The position numbers and the translations under genes were made by a program. This document shows, piece by piece, positions 29,091 to 38,513 of a DNA stretch of 64,000 nt (position 1 is the stretch's first letter; each line of letters opens with the position of its first letter). The DNA comes from Allostella vacuolata (GTDB lineage Bacteria; Pseudomonadota; Alphaproteobacteria; ATCC43930; Allostellaceae): NCBI GenBank assembly GCA_006739055.1, contig AP019702.1, positions 5,770,762 through 5,834,761 on the forward strand. Reading direction: 5' to 3'. The notes beneath the pieces are model-generated. The model worked only from the letters and a program-made list of their open reading frames with translations. It made no database searches and was not told where the DNA came from.

Positions 29091-30866
29091 TCAGGTGCCG
29101 GCGCACCAGCGCCGCCACATCGCGCGGTAGGCGGCTTCGAGCGCCGGGGTGAACTGGGCGCCGTCGACCAGCGGGCTCGCAGCCATCCGGGCGCGCTGCT
29201 CTTCGCGCACGCGCGTCAGGCGTTCGGCATCGCGCACCAGCCCGGACGCGATGGCGACATAGGCCTGCGCATCGCCGGCGATCCATTCGGTCCGGCCGAT
29301 GGTGGTAAGGAAGCCGGCCGTCTGCCGCGCGACCATGCGGTCGCCGGCCAGCGTCACCACGGGCACCCCCATCCACAGCGCCTCGACCGAGGTGAGCCCG
29401 CCGGAATAGGGAAAGGGGTCGAGCGCCACGTCGACGTCGCCGTAGCGCGCCAGCATCGCGGCATGGGGCGACCGGCCCTCCAGGATCAGGCGCTCGCGGG
29501 GGATGCCGAGCGCGCCGAGCCGTCCGGCATAGGCATCGGTCACCTCCGGGTCGCCCAGCGCCTTGCTCTTCAGCAGCAGCCGGGCCTCCGGAACCGCCTC
29601 CAGCACCCGGGCCCACAGCGCCAGGACCCGGTCGTTGACCTTCGCCAGGTTGTTGAAGCAGCCGAAGGTCGGGGGCCGGCCGAGCGCGAAAGGCGGCGGC
29701 TGCACCGCGGGCGTGTCGGCTGGCGGAGCGTAGCACATGGCGCCGGTCGGCAGCCGCACCACATCCTCGGTGAACAGCCCGTCCGACCCCGGCGGCACCT
29801 CCACCGCATCGCTGATCAGATGATCTATGGCCGGCAGTCCGGTGGTGTCGATCCAGCCGATCCAGCTCGCCTGCACGGGTGCGGCCCGCCGCGCCAGCAC
29901 CGCCAGGCGGTGGCCCATGGTGTGGCCGGCCAGGTCGACCAGGATGTCGATGCCGTCGGCGCGGACCTGCAGCGCCAGCGTCTCGTCGTCGAGCGCGGCG
30001 ACCGCACGCCACCGGTCGACCAGCCCGCGGATCGTCGCGGTCAGGTCGTCCTCGATCCGCCGGCTCGAATAGGCGGTGACGTGGAACCGTGCGCGGTCGC
30101 GGTGGGCCAGCGCGCGGACCAGGAACCACCCGACCGGATGGCGGCAGAGATCGGGCGAGAGGTAGCCGATGCGCAGCGGGCGGTCGGGGTCGGCCGGATC
30201 GGCGAAGGGGGGCGCCGCGGCGGCGCGGCCGAAGCGGGAACCCCAGTCGCGATGGTGCCGGGCCAGTTCGTCGGCCGTCAGGTCGGGATCATAGTGGAGG
30301 GCCAGCAGGCGGTTGCTGGCGAGCGCCGCGTCGTCGGGCGCGATGCGCATGGCGGCGGCGAATGCGTCCAGGCCGGCGCGGATCCCGCCCACTGCGATCT
30401 CGGCCTGGGCCAAGTTGTTCCACGCGTCGACATGGCCCGGTGCCCGCTCGGTCGCCTGCCGATAATGGCGGATCGCCGCGGCCAGTCGATTGTCGGCCTG
30501 CAGGTCGCAGGCGAGGTTGTAGTGCGCCTGGGCATGGCCGGGATCGATGGCGACGGCCTGCCGCTCGGCGGCGATCGCGCCGGCCCGGTCGCCGGCCAGG
30601 CCCAGCGCCAGCCCCAGGTCGACCAGGATGTCGGCCGTGGGTCGCAGCCCCGCCGCGCGCCGCAGCAGGTCGGCGGCCGGCCGAGGATGCCCGGCCTGGA
30701 GGGCGACGATGCCCAGCCCGTGCAGGGCGGCCGGGTCGTCGGGCCGGCGGGCCAGCAGGGCACGGTAGGTCGCCTCCGCCTCGCCCAGCCGGCCCGCGAC
30801 CCGGGCCGCATCCGCCGCCCGGATGTCCGGCGCGCCCAGCCGTCGCCGGTCCTGGCGATTTGCCAA
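29091..30866 (-). CDS. TPR protein with O-GlcNAc transferase (SPINDLY)-like domain
   Basis: 591 residues. About five tetratricopeptide repeats at residues 15-190 (for example AHYNLACDLQADNRLAAAIRHY) are followed by an OGT/SPY-type GT41 domain: LRIGYLSPDLCRHPVGWF, DILVDLAGHTMGHRLAVLA, FGCFNNLAKVNDRVLALWARVL and LDPFPYSGGLTSVEALWMGVPVV. Bacterial members modify proteins such as flagellin or adhesins, or act on peptides. No flagellar genes are nearby, so the target is unknown. Confidence 0.92.
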   Translation of the reverse strand: MANRQDRRRLGAPDIRAADAARVAGRLGEAEATYRALLARRPDDPAALHGLGIVALQAGHPRPAADLLRRAAGLRPTADILVDLGLALGLAGDRAGAIAAERQAVAIDPGHAQAHYNLACDLQADNRLAAAIRHYRQATERAPGHVDAWNNLAQAEIAVGGIRAGLDAFAAAMRIAPDDAALASNRLLALHYDPDLTADELARHHRDWGSRFGRAAAAPPFADPADPDRPLRIGYLSPDLCRHPVGWFLVRALAHRDRARFHVTAYSSRRIEDDLTATIRGLVDRWRAVAALDDETLALQVRADGIDILVDLAGHTMGHRLAVLARRAAPVQASWIGWIDTTGLPAIDHLISDAVEVPPGSDGLFTEDVVRLPTGAMCYAPPADTPAVQPPPFALGRPPTFGCFNNLAKVNDRVLALWARVLEAVPEARLLLKSKALGDPEVTDAYAGRLGALGIPRERLILEGRSPHAAMLARYGDVDVALDPFPYSGGLTSVEALWMGVPVVTLAGDRMVARQTAGFLTTIGRTEWIAGDAQAYVAIASGLVRDAERLTRVREEQRARMAASPLVDGAQFTPALEAAYRAMWRRWCAGT

Positions 30867-30884
30867 CGGCCCGCCCCGCGCCGT

Positions 30885-31928
30885 TCAGGGAACCAGCGGT
30901 TCCAGGAACTGCCGTAGCGGCGCCTCCCACTTCTTCCAGTCGGCGCCGCTGGCGGTGTGGCCGTACTCGGTGTCGATCTCGAAATACTGCGCGTCGACGC
31001 CGGCCGCCTTCAGGCCGGTCATCACGTCGGGGGCGATCGCCGGCGGGAACAGCACGTCGGTGCGGGCGATGACGTAGAGCACCTTGGCGCGGATCCGGTC
31101 GTACTGCGGGCGGATGTCGAAGCGGTCGGCCGCCTTGCGCAGGATCAGCAGCGAGTGGGCGTCGAAGCGATCGGCCCAGGCATCGGCCTGGGCGCGCATG
31201 CGGGCATCGCGGGCGGCTGGGTCGAGGCCCTCGTCCGCCAGCACCTCGTCGGCGCCGTAGCGCTTCAGCGTCTCGTAGCGGATGGCGCGCATGGTCGCAC
31301 CCACGCCGCCATTGTCGTAGTACCAGCCGTCATTCCAGTTGGGGTCGGCCGAGATGCGCGCCAGCAGCTCCGGATAGGCGAGGCGCGGGCTGTAGGGCGC
31401 GGTCACGACCGGCACGATCGCGTCCATGAAGTCGGGATAGTCGACCGCCCACTGGAACGCCTGGAAGCCGCCATAGGAATTGCCGGCAACGGCCGCCAGG
31501 TGCTGCACCCCGAGCTGCTCCAGCAGCCGGCGCTGCAGGCCGATGATGTCGGACAGCGTGATGTCCGGGAAGGTCGGGCCGTAGGGCTTGCCCGTGGCCG
31601 GGTCGATGTCCTTGGCGTTGGTCGAGCCGTAGGACGACCCCAGCATGTTGGTGGCGACGACGAACAGCCGGTCGGTGTCGATCGCCTTGCCCGGGCCGAC
31701 CAGGCCGTTCCACCAGCCGGGCTGGTTGCCGTTGCCCGGATTGCGGCCGGCGGCATGGTGGCTGGAGGTGAAGCCGTGGGTCAGCAGCACGGCGTTGCGG
31801 CCGTCCGGGGCCAGCGTGCCATAGGCCTCGTAGGCGATGCGGGCCCGCGGCAGCGTGCCGCCCAGCTCCAGCGGATAGTCGGTCGTCTCGAAATGCTCGG
31901 TGCGCGTGGCGCCCAGATCGGCTGGCAT
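30885..31928 (-). CDS. Homoserine O-acetyltransferase-like alpha/beta hydrolase
   Basis: 347 residues of the MetX-type alpha/beta fold: ARIAYEAYGTLAPDGRNAVLLTHGFTSSHHAAG, NMLGSSYGSTN, and nucleophile S151 in AVAGNSYGGFQAFQW, with a C-terminal His in TEYGHTASG. MetX enzymes have GGSMGG at the nucleophile; here it is GNSYGG, so hydrolase or another acyl-transfer activity is more likely than methionine synthesis. Start ATG 31928; the longer frame upstream is not coding-like. Confidence 0.8.
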   Translation of the reverse strand: MPADLGATRTEHFETTDYPLELGGTLPRARIAYEAYGTLAPDGRNAVLLTHGFTSSHHAAGRNPGNGNQPGWWNGLVGPGKAIDTDRLFVVATNMLGSSYGSTNAKDIDPATGKPYGPTFPDITLSDIIGLQRRLLEQLGVQHLAAVAGNSYGGFQAFQWAVDYPDFMDAIVPVVTAPYSPRLAYPELLARISADPNWNDGWYYDNGGVGATMRAIRYETLKRYGADEVLADEGLDPAARDARMRAQADAWADRFDAHSLLILRKAADRFDIRPQYDRIRAKVLYVIARTDVLFPPAIAPDVMTGLKAAGVDAQYFEIDTEYGHTASGADWKKWEAPLRQFLEPLVP

Positions 31929-32044
31929 CGGCTTACCTTGTGGGATGGTGGCCCGGGAAGGCGGCGGGGGTGCCGAGTATAGCCCCAGCCGGCCCCGCCT
32001 TGCCCACCTCTCCCTGTACCGTCCAGGCCTGATATCCTGCCGGC

Positions 32045-32698
32045 ATGGCGCCGCCGGACCACGCCCTCTTCCCCGTCTACTCCCGTGCCGAGCGCCGGGC
32101 GGATGCGGTGGTCCATGGCCTGGGCGTCGCTTTCGCGCTCTTCGGCGGCGGCGCCCTGCTGGCGGCGGTGTGGGCGGTCGGAGACGCCCGCGCCACGGCC
32201 AGCGTCTTCGTCTACTGCCTGGGGCTGGCCGCGATGCTGGGCGTGTCGGCGGGGTACAACCTGGCACCGCCCGGCCCGGCCAAGGAGATGCTGCGCCGGG
32301 TGGACCATGCCGTCATCTTCGTCATGATCGCCGGCAGCTACACGCCGTTCGCCGTCAACCTGGTGGCGCCGCCCTGGGGGTTCGTGCTCTGCGCGGCGGT
32401 ATGGACGACCGCGCTCGCCGGCGTCGTCCTCAAGCTCGCCCGGCCGCGCCGGTTCGAGCGGCTGGGGCTCGTGCTGTACCTGGCCGCCGGCTGGATGCTC
32501 CTGCCGGCGATCGGGCCGATGGCGGCCGGCCTGCCGTCCCGGGTTCTCTGGCTGCTGGTGGCGGGCGGGGTCGTCTATTCGCTGGGAACGGCCGTGCACC
32601 TGGCCCGGCGCCTGCCGTTCCACAACGCCGTCTGGCACGCGATGGTGCTGGCGGCGGCGGCGCTGCATTTCGCGGCGGTCGCCGTCGCCTTCACCTGA
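32045..32698 (+). CDS. Hemolysin III / YqfA family membrane protein
   Basis: 217 residues with seven transmembrane helices. The family marker histidines and serines are present: YSRAERRADAVVHGLG at the N-terminus, VDHAVIFVMIAGSYTPF in the middle and HNAVWHAMVLAAAALHF at the end, matching the metal-site positions of the PAQR/HlyIII superfamily. True haemolytic activity is doubtful for most members. Converges on an SDR gene 6 bp away. Confidence 0.88.
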   Translation: MAPPDHALFPVYSRAERRADAVVHGLGVAFALFGGGALLAAVWAVGDARATASVFVYCLGLAAMLGVSAGYNLAPPGPAKEMLRRVDHAVIFVMIAGSYTPFAVNLVAPPWGFVLCAAVWTTALAGVVLKLARPRRFERLGLVLYLAAGWMLLPAIGPMAAGLPSRVLWLLVAGGVVYSLGTAVHLARRLPFHNAVWHAMVLAAAALHFAAVAVAFT

Positions 32699-32704
32699 CG
32701 GGCC

Positions 32705-33457
32705 TCAGCTCAGGAGCTGGCCGCCATCGACGCAGATGGTCTGCGCCGTCACCCACTGGGCCAGCGGCGAGGCCAGGAACAGGACCACGTTCGCCACTTC
32801 CTCGGGCCGGCCGAGGCGGCCGAACGGGATCTTGTTCAGCACGTTGGTGTAGAGCGCCTCTCCGGCCAGCCGCCGGCGCTCCCAGGACCCGCCCGGGAAT
32901 TCGATCGAGCCCGGTGCCACGCAGTTCACCCGGATGTTCTTGGGCGCCAGCGTCAGGGCCTGGCTGGTGGTGTACTGGATGACCGCCGCCTTCACCGCCG
33001 CATAGGGCGCCGACCGGGTCGAGGCGTGGAAGCCCGAGATCGACGAGATGTTGACGATCGACCCGCCGCCCGCCTTCTCGATGAAGGGAATGGCGGCGTG
33101 CGAGGCCCGCACCGTCGCCATCACGTCGACGGACAGGCCCTTGGCCCAGCCCTCCTCGTCGTCGGTCGAGCCGAAGCCGGACGCGTTGTTGACCAGGATG
33201 TCGATCCCGCCCAGTGCTGCTGCCGCCTCGGCGACCCAACGGCCGACGGCCGGGCCGTCGGCCAGGTCGCAGGACGCGGCATGGGCCTTGTGCCCGTGGG
33301 CGGCGATCTCCGCCCGGGTCTTCTCCAAGGTCTCCGCCCCACGGGCGCAGATGGCGACGTCGGCGCCCGCTGCCGCGAAGCCGAGTGCGATCGATCGGCC
33401 GATGCCGCGGCTGCCGCCCGCCACCAGAACCCGCTTGCCGGTAAAGTCCAACTGCAT
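32705..33457 (-). CDS. SDR family oxidoreductase
   Basis: 250-residue classical SDR: GGSRGIG at residues 15-21, NNASG, SISG catalytic serine and Y-x3-K in PYAAVKAAV. The end VDGGQLLS is standard. Probably oxidises or reduces a hydroxy/keto acid. It lies 37 bp after the upstream Bug-type binding protein gene on the same strand, so substrate capture and first oxidation may be linked (inference). Confidence 0.88.
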   Translation of the reverse strand: MQLDFTGKRVLVAGGSRGIGRSIALGFAAAGADVAICARGAETLEKTRAEIAAHGHKAHAASCDLADGPAVGRWVAEAAAALGGIDILVNNASGFGSTDDEEGWAKGLSVDVMATVRASHAAIPFIEKAGGGSIVNISSISGFHASTRSAPYAAVKAAVIQYTTSQALTLAPKNIRVNCVAPGSIEFPGGSWERRRLAGEALYTNVLNKIPFGRLGRPEEVANVVLFLASPLAQWVTAQTICVDGGQLLS

Positions 33458-33494
33458 GACTGCTCCGTCCTCCTGAACTTCGATCCTGCGGCCG

Positions 33495-34490
33495 TCACTC
33501 GGCCTTGATGCCCTTCTCGCGGATGAGCGTGCTCCAGGTCTTCTCCTCGCGGTCGAACAGCTGGGTCAGCTCCTCGGCGGTCGACCCGCGCAGCTCGACC
33601 CCCTGGCGGCCGAACTGCTTCTGCAGTTCCGGGTCGTCGACCGCCTTGCGGGTGGCCGCGTAGATCTTGTCGACGATCGGCTGGGGCGTGGCGGCGGGCA
33701 CCACCATGGCCTGCCAGAAGACGACGTTGAAGCCCTTGGGGCCGCCGGCTTCCTCGATGGTCGGCAGGTCCGGGAAGGCGGGCGAGCGCTTGTTGCTGGA
33801 GATGGCGACGGCGCGCGTCATCTTGCCTTCGAGCAGCGGCATGGCCTCGATCGCGGCCGAGAACATCATCTGCGCGTTGCCGGCGGCGACGTCCTGCCCG
33901 GCCTGCGCGCCGCCCTTGTAGGGGATGTGGACAAGGCGGATCTGGGCCGCTTCCTTCAGCAGTTCGGCCGCCATGTGGTTGGTGGCGCCGATGCCGGAGC
34001 TGGCGATGTTCAGCTTGTCGGGATTGGCCCGGGCGTGGGCGACCAGACCGGCGAGGTCGGTGACCGGCAGCGAGGGATGGACGTGCAGGATGAACGGCGT
34101 GACCGACATCAGCGAGACCGGCCGGAAGTCCCGCCTGGTGTCGTACTGCACGTTGCCCTGGAGCGTCGGGTTGATGACGAGCGAGGTGCCCGCCGCATAG
34201 ATCGTGTAGCCGTCAGGGGCGGCCTTGGCCGCGAAGTTGGAGGCGACCGTGGTGGCCGCACCCGCCCGGTTCGAGATGACGACCGGCTTGCCCAGGGTCT
34301 GCGACATGCGGTCGGCGACGGCGCGGGCCACCAGGTCGTTCACCCCGCCCGGCGGGTAGGGCACGACCATGGTGATCGGCCGGGTCGGCCAGTCGGGAAC
34401 CTGGCCCAGCGCGCCATCGCCTGCGGCGAGCAACGGCAGCAGTGCCAGAGCGCCCGGGATGGCCAGCAGGGATCGGCGCGTGCGGTTCAT
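33495..34490 (-). CDS. Bug/TctC family tripartite tricarboxylate transporter substrate-binding protein
   Basis: 331 residues with a signal peptide (twin-arginine-like RTRRSLLAIPGALALLPLLAA). Family motifs: WPTRPITMVVPYPPGGVNDLVAR, IGATNHMAAELL and HIPYKGGAQAGQDVAAGNAQMMF. Periplasmic binding of carboxylates or amides. Start ATG 34490 with GGAGGAAG upstream. No tctA/tctB membrane genes nearby, as is common for orphan Bug proteins. Confidence 0.92.
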   Translation of the reverse strand: MNRTRRSLLAIPGALALLPLLAAGDGALGQVPDWPTRPITMVVPYPPGGVNDLVARAVADRMSQTLGKPVVISNRAGAATTVASNFAAKAAPDGYTIYAAGTSLVINPTLQGNVQYDTRRDFRPVSLMSVTPFILHVHPSLPVTDLAGLVAHARANPDKLNIASSGIGATNHMAAELLKEAAQIRLVHIPYKGGAQAGQDVAAGNAQMMFSAAIEAMPLLEGKMTRAVAISSNKRSPAFPDLPTIEEAGGPKGFNVVFWQAMVVPAATPQPIVDKIYAATRKAVDDPELQKQFGRQGVELRGSTAEELTQLFDREEKTWSTLIREKGIKAE

Positions 34491-34568
34491 GGGGGCTTCC
34501 TCCGGTTTGCCCGCGCCACGACAGCGGGCGCTTCGGCAGGCGCCCATTCTACACCGGATGAATCCGGA

Positions 34569-35399
34569 TCAGGCCGGCTTGCGCAGCAGGATCTCGACCG
34601 GAATCGCGCGGCCTTCCTCCAGGCTGCGGATGGAGTTGATGGTCAATTCGCGCATCCGCTCGCCCATCAGCACCTGCATGCCGAGCGCCGGCATGCCCTC
34701 GGACTCCAGCTTGCGGCGGAAGGCGCTCTGCTTCGGCACGGTCTCGGACGCGGTGTCGCGGAAGGACAGGATCTCGAAGCCCGCGGCGGCGATGTCGGCG
34801 CGGGTTTCCGCCTCGGTCGACAGGAAGCTGGTGTCGGGCCCGTTCGCCCACGGCACCGGAAAGTGTGGCAGCCCGCCCGGCCCGGCCATCAGGTTGGACA
34901 GCGCGATCACCGCGCCCGGCTTCAGGACCCGCCGCGCCTCGGCATAGAACCGGCGCTTGTCGGCGATGTTCATGACGACGTTCTGGGAATAGGCACGGTC
35001 GAACGCGTCGTCCGGCAGCGGCAGGGCAAGCGCGTTTCCTTCCAGGATGCGCACCCGGTCGTCCATGCCGGTCGCCCGGTTCAGCTCCCGCGCGGCCTCG
35101 CAGAAGGCCGGCGTCAGGTCGACCCCCGTGACCCGGCAGCCGAACGTCCAGGCGATCCACCGGGCAGGCCCGCCGATGCCGCTGCCGATGTCGAGGATCT
35201 CCTCTCCGGCCGCGGGCCGCAGCAGCTCGACCAGTTCCCGGGTCGCCTGGATGCCGCGGCCGTGGAAATGGTCGAGCGGCGCCAGGCTGTCCGGCGTCAC
35301 CGGTGCGTCCGGCCCACCGGCCGCCTTCAACGCATCGAGGATGCGCCGGGCGATCCCGGCGCTCGAGTAATGGTCTTCGACGCGCGGGCCGGTGGTCAT
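34569..35399 (-). CDS. SAM-dependent methyltransferase, class I
   Basis: 276 residues. Motif I ILDIGSGIGGPARWIA near residue 68, motif II GVDLTPAFCEAAREL and FDRAYSQNVVMNI as post-II. HFHGRGIQATRELVELL before motif I recalls sarcosine/dimethylglycine N-methyltransferase and related enzymes, but the substrate is uncertain. Monocistronic between a binding-protein gene and the low-complexity protein gene. Confidence 0.85.
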   Translation of the reverse strand: MTTGPRVEDHYSSAGIARRILDALKAAGGPDAPVTPDSLAPLDHFHGRGIQATRELVELLRPAAGEEILDIGSGIGGPARWIAWTFGCRVTGVDLTPAFCEAARELNRATGMDDRVRILEGNALALPLPDDAFDRAYSQNVVMNIADKRRFYAEARRVLKPGAVIALSNLMAGPGGLPHFPVPWANGPDTSFLSTEAETRADIAAAGFEILSFRDTASETVPKQSAFRRKLESEGMPALGMQVLMGERMRELTINSIRSLEEGRAIPVEILLRKPA

Positions 35400-35436
35400 G
35401 GCATGCGTTCTCCCTCAGGCTCCGGCAGCAGGGCGG

Positions 35437-36489
35437 CTATGACCGCTCCGGCCGGCGACGGCCGGGCCTGGACGGGGACCCGGGCCGTGTCGGCGGCCCG
35501 GAGCGTGGCGGCCCGGAGCGTGGCGGGCCCGATCGGGGAGAGGCCGGGCGGGCATCGGGTGCGGCGCCGGCCCGGCGCGGGGGGGCGGCGGAGCGCTCGG
35601 ACCGTGCGCCCGCGGCGGGCGCGCCGGCTCGCGGCGCCCGCGAACCGGGCGTCCATGCGGGCCGTGGCGTCGCCTCGTCGCGCGGCCCTCTGGCCGGGCC
35701 CGGACCGCGTGGTGCCCGCGGCGCGCGCTCGGGCTCGATCTCCCGGGGCGACCGACCCGGTCGTCCGGGTTCGACCGGTCGGGCCGCGCGGGGACCGCGG
35801 GCGGCGTCGCCGTCGCGCGGCGTGCGCGCCGGTCTCGCCGGCTCCCCGTCGCGGGCGGTGCGGGTGGCTCCGGCGCGGGCCGGCCTTGCATCTCTCGCCG
35901 GCTCGGCATCCCGGCCACGGACGGCCCGGGGTGTTGCGCCTGTCCGGGGTGCCGCGCCTGCCCGGGGGGCGCTGGTCCGCGGGGCATGCGTGCGCGGCGC
36001 ATCCGCCCTGGATGCGCCGGTGCGCGGCGCGCGAGCGCGCGCGGCCGGCTCGGCCGCGTGTTCCGGGGTTCGGGACCGCTTGCCAGCGCGTGGAGGCTTA
36101 TCGGCGGGGTCGCGCCGCTCCTCGTCGTCGCGGCGGGCGCGGATCGTCGCGGCGTGCTTCTGCCACGGCGCCGCGCCGGCCGACGCGCAGCCCTCGGCCC
36201 AGACCTCGCCCACGGTCTCCGCCGTCCAGTGGGAACGCGCCGTGGCATCCGGCGCCAGGGGGGCTGCCAGTGCGGCATAGATGAACGCCCGGCAATGGGT
36301 GCGCCACGCCGTCTCGTAGGCGTCGTCGGGGGCCGAGGATCCGGTGCGGGCGGCGCGCGACAGCGTGTCGGCGTGGGTGCGCTCGATCTCCCGCTGGCGC
36401 TCGGCCGTGGCCAGCAACTCCTCGCGGGTGCAGTCTCCGACGGGCCGCTTGTAGTCGGGTATCGGTGTCTCGAGGGTGATCCTGCGCAT
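35437..36489 (-). CDS. Hypothetical protein with long Arg/Pro/Ala-rich disordered tail
   Basis: 350 residues from ATG 36489 (GGAGAG upstream). Residues 1-130 look like a folded helical domain (IPDYKRPVGDCTREELLATAERQREIE ... AFIYAALAAPLAPDA). The last ~215 residues are almost only Arg, Ala, Pro, Gly, Thr and Ser, very basic, ending in repeated RSGPP. That tail is encoded by very GC-rich DNA, so part could be mis-called, yet the frame stays open and the N-terminal domain lies in the same frame. A basic tail of this kind could bind nucleic acid; no family recognised. Confidence 0.6.
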   Translation of the reverse strand: MRRITLETPIPDYKRPVGDCTREELLATAERQREIERTHADTLSRAARTGSSAPDDAYETAWRTHCRAFIYAALAAPLAPDATARSHWTAETVGEVWAEGCASAGAAPWQKHAATIRARRDDEERRDPADKPPRAGKRSRTPEHAAEPAARARAPRTGASRADAPRTHAPRTSAPRAGAAPRTGATPRAVRGRDAEPARDARPARAGATRTARDGEPARPARTPRDGDAARGPRAARPVEPGRPGRSPREIEPERAPRAPRGPGPARGPRDEATPRPAWTPGSRAPRAGAPAAGARSERSAAPPRRAGAAPDARPASPRSGPPRSGPPRSGPPTRPGSPSRPGRRRPERS

Positions 36490-36583
36490 CGGTCGGCTCT
36501 CCGGGGGATGGCGTCGCGGTCGGGGGCGAAGCCGGGTGGGCCGCATACGCTTCCCCGCGGGCCGGCGCTGCCGGGAGGAGAAA

Positions 36584-36658
<75 letters not shown>

Positions 36659-36684
36659 ACGGGGGCGCTTCCAAGCGGGGCGGG

Positions 36685-36713
36685 ACCATACTCGGAACGC
36701 CCTGGCCCCGCAA
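36685..36713 (-). promoter_or_regulatory. Sigma-70-type promoter for tRNA-Thr
   Basis: On the minus strand, TTGCGG (36713-36708) is separated by 17 bp from TATGGT (36690-36685), placing transcription start about 20 bp before the tRNA 5' end. Confidence 0.5.
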
Positions 36714-36778
36714 GCCCGCCGCCCTGCGGAACTTTGCACGGCAGCGCGGACGGCGACGGCCGTCCGCGCCGGAACGGC

Positions 36779-38206
36779 CTATGCGCCGGTGGCCAGCGGC
36801 GGCAGCCGCGCGTGCCAGCGGGTCTCCTGCTGATAGGCGTGCCCGACGCGGAACAGGGTCGCCTCGTCGAAGGCGCGGCCGACCAGCTGCAGGCCGATCG
36901 GCAGGCCGTTCGACGAGAAGCCGCCGGGGAAGGCGAGCGCGGGCAGGCCCAGATAGTTGATCGGGCGGGTGTTCCGGGCGACGGCGGCGGCGGCCCGCGA
37001 CCCGTCCGGGTTGCGGTGGGCGTCGGTCGCAGCCAGGGTCGGCACCGGGGTCGCCAGCACCGGCGTCAGCAGCACGTCGGCCCGGGTGAAGGCGGCGGCG
37101 TTGAACGCCTGCAGGATCGGCCCGCGCAGGTTCAGCGCTTCCAGGTACCGGGTGGCCGGATAGTACAGACCCGGCTCGATGCGCGAGCGCACGGCCAGGC
37201 TGTATTCGCCGGCGCGCTTGCGCAGCCAGGGCCCGTGGTACGTCGCGGCCTCGACCGAGATGATCGCATGGATCGCCGCCAGCATCTGGTCGTGGTCGGG
37301 CAGCTCGACCTCGACCATCACGGCGCCCATGCGGCGGAACAGGTCGACGGCCGCCTCGTAGGCGGCCAGCACGTCGGCGTGCAGGTTGTCGAGGTAGTGG
37401 TTGGCCGGGATGCCGATGGTCAGGCCCTTCACCCCGGCATCGATGCCGGCCTCGTAGTCGGGCACCGGCTGGGTGCTGGAGGTCGGGTCGCGGGGATCGG
37501 CGCCGGCGATGATGCCCAGCAGGCGGGCGCAGTCCCGGGCGCTGCGCGCCAGCGGGCCGACATTGTCCATGGAGAAGCTGAGCGGCATCGCGCCATAGCG
37601 GCTGACGCGGGTCTGGGTCGGCTTGATGCCGGTGACGCCGCAGAAGGCGGCCGGCAGGCGGATCGAGCCGCCGGTATCGGAACCGAGCGCGCCGTAGAAG
37701 AGCCGGGCCGCGAGGCCGGCGCCGGAGCCCGACGACGATCCGCCCGTCACATGCTCGACGTTCCAGGGATTGCGGCAATGGCCGAAATGGTAGTTGTGCC
37801 CGGTGCCACCCATGGCGAACTCGGCCATGTTGAGGGTGCCGAGATTGACCGCCCCGGCATCCGACAGGCGATCGAGCGCCGTCGCGGTCGTATCGGCAAC
37901 CCAGTTCCGGCGGATCTGCGAGCCGCAGGTCACCACCTTGCCGGCACGGTAGTACATGTCCTTGTGGGCGAGCGGCACGCCGTGCAGCGGGCCGGCCGTC
38001 TCGCCGCGGGCGAGCGCGGCGTCGGCGGCGGCGGCCGCCGCGAGCGCCTCCTCCGCATCGATGCGGATGTAGAGGTTGAGCGGCTCCTGGAGCCGCTCCG
38101 CGCCTTCGAGGCAAGCCCGGGTGATCTCGACCGAGGAGACCTCGCGGGCGGCAATGGCGTCGGCGATGCCGACCAGGTCGAGGTGCAGGGGATCGGTCGC
38201 GCTCAC
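36779..38206 (-). CDS. Amidase signature family hydrolase, AtzE-like
   Basis: 475 residues with the Ser-cisSer-Lys triad: K82 in PLAHKDMY, the cis-serine in GGSSSGSG (157-161) and nucleophile S181 in GSDTGGSIR. Start GTG 38206 overlaps the stop of a 73-residue AtzG-like gene. In cyanuric-acid degradation AtzE (1-carboxybiuret hydrolase) requires AtzG, and both descend from GatA/GatC. Here the partner makes an AtzE-like two-subunit amidase likely; the substrate is open. Confidence 0.85.
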   Translation of the reverse strand: MSATDPLHLDLVGIADAIAAREVSSVEITRACLEGAERLQEPLNLYIRIDAEEALAAAAAADAALARGETAGPLHGVPLAHKDMYYRAGKVVTCGSQIRRNWVADTTATALDRLSDAGAVNLGTLNMAEFAMGGTGHNYHFGHCRNPWNVEHVTGGSSSGSGAGLAARLFYGALGSDTGGSIRLPAAFCGVTGIKPTQTRVSRYGAMPLSFSMDNVGPLARSARDCARLLGIIAGADPRDPTSSTQPVPDYEAGIDAGVKGLTIGIPANHYLDNLHADVLAAYEAAVDLFRRMGAVMVEVELPDHDQMLAAIHAIISVEAATYHGPWLRKRAGEYSLAVRSRIEPGLYYPATRYLEALNLRGPILQAFNAAAFTRADVLLTPVLATPVPTLAATDAHRNPDGSRAAAAVARNTRPINYLGLPALAFPGGFSSNGLPIGLQLVGRAFDEATLFRVGHAYQQETRWHARLPPLATGA

Positions 38207-38424
38207 GAGTCGTCTCCCGGGATGGCCGGCGTGGGCGACAGGGCCAGCAGGAACTGGGCCGGCTCCGCCTCGAAGGGCAGGGCCAGGGCGGCCTCGCGGA
38301 TGATGCGGTTGAACGGGCCGATGGTCATCGCGATCACGGCCGCATCGGCCGGCTCGACCTTCACGCCCTGGGCGCTGCGCGCGACGTCGCGCACATAGTC
38401 GTCCGTCAGCGGATCCTTGCTCAT
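38203..38424 (-). CDS. AtzG/GatC-like small subunit
   Basis: 73 residues: SKDPLTDDYVRDVARSAQGVKVEPADAAVIAMTIGPFNRI..., then ALALPFEAEPAQFLLALSP. Length, helical content and the acidic-proline end fit the AtzG-like (DUF4089) family that forms a belt around an amidase subunit. Stop overlaps the amidase GTG, so the two subunits are translationally coupled. Confidence 0.75.
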   Translation of the reverse strand: MSKDPLTDDYVRDVARSAQGVKVEPADAAVIAMTIGPFNRIIREAALALPFEAEPAQFLLALSPTPAIPGDDS

Positions 38425-38513
38425 CCCCCGTCCCCCCGAATGCGACTTTCCCAGGACCATCCGATAGCATGCCGGGCGCCGGGCGGGCCAGCGCCGGGGC
38501 ATAATCGCTGCTT

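Noticed and set aside
33927..36284. 785-codon open frame on the plus strand
   Set aside because: Runs opposite a Bug-type binding protein and a methyltransferase with clear motifs; composition is shadow-like.
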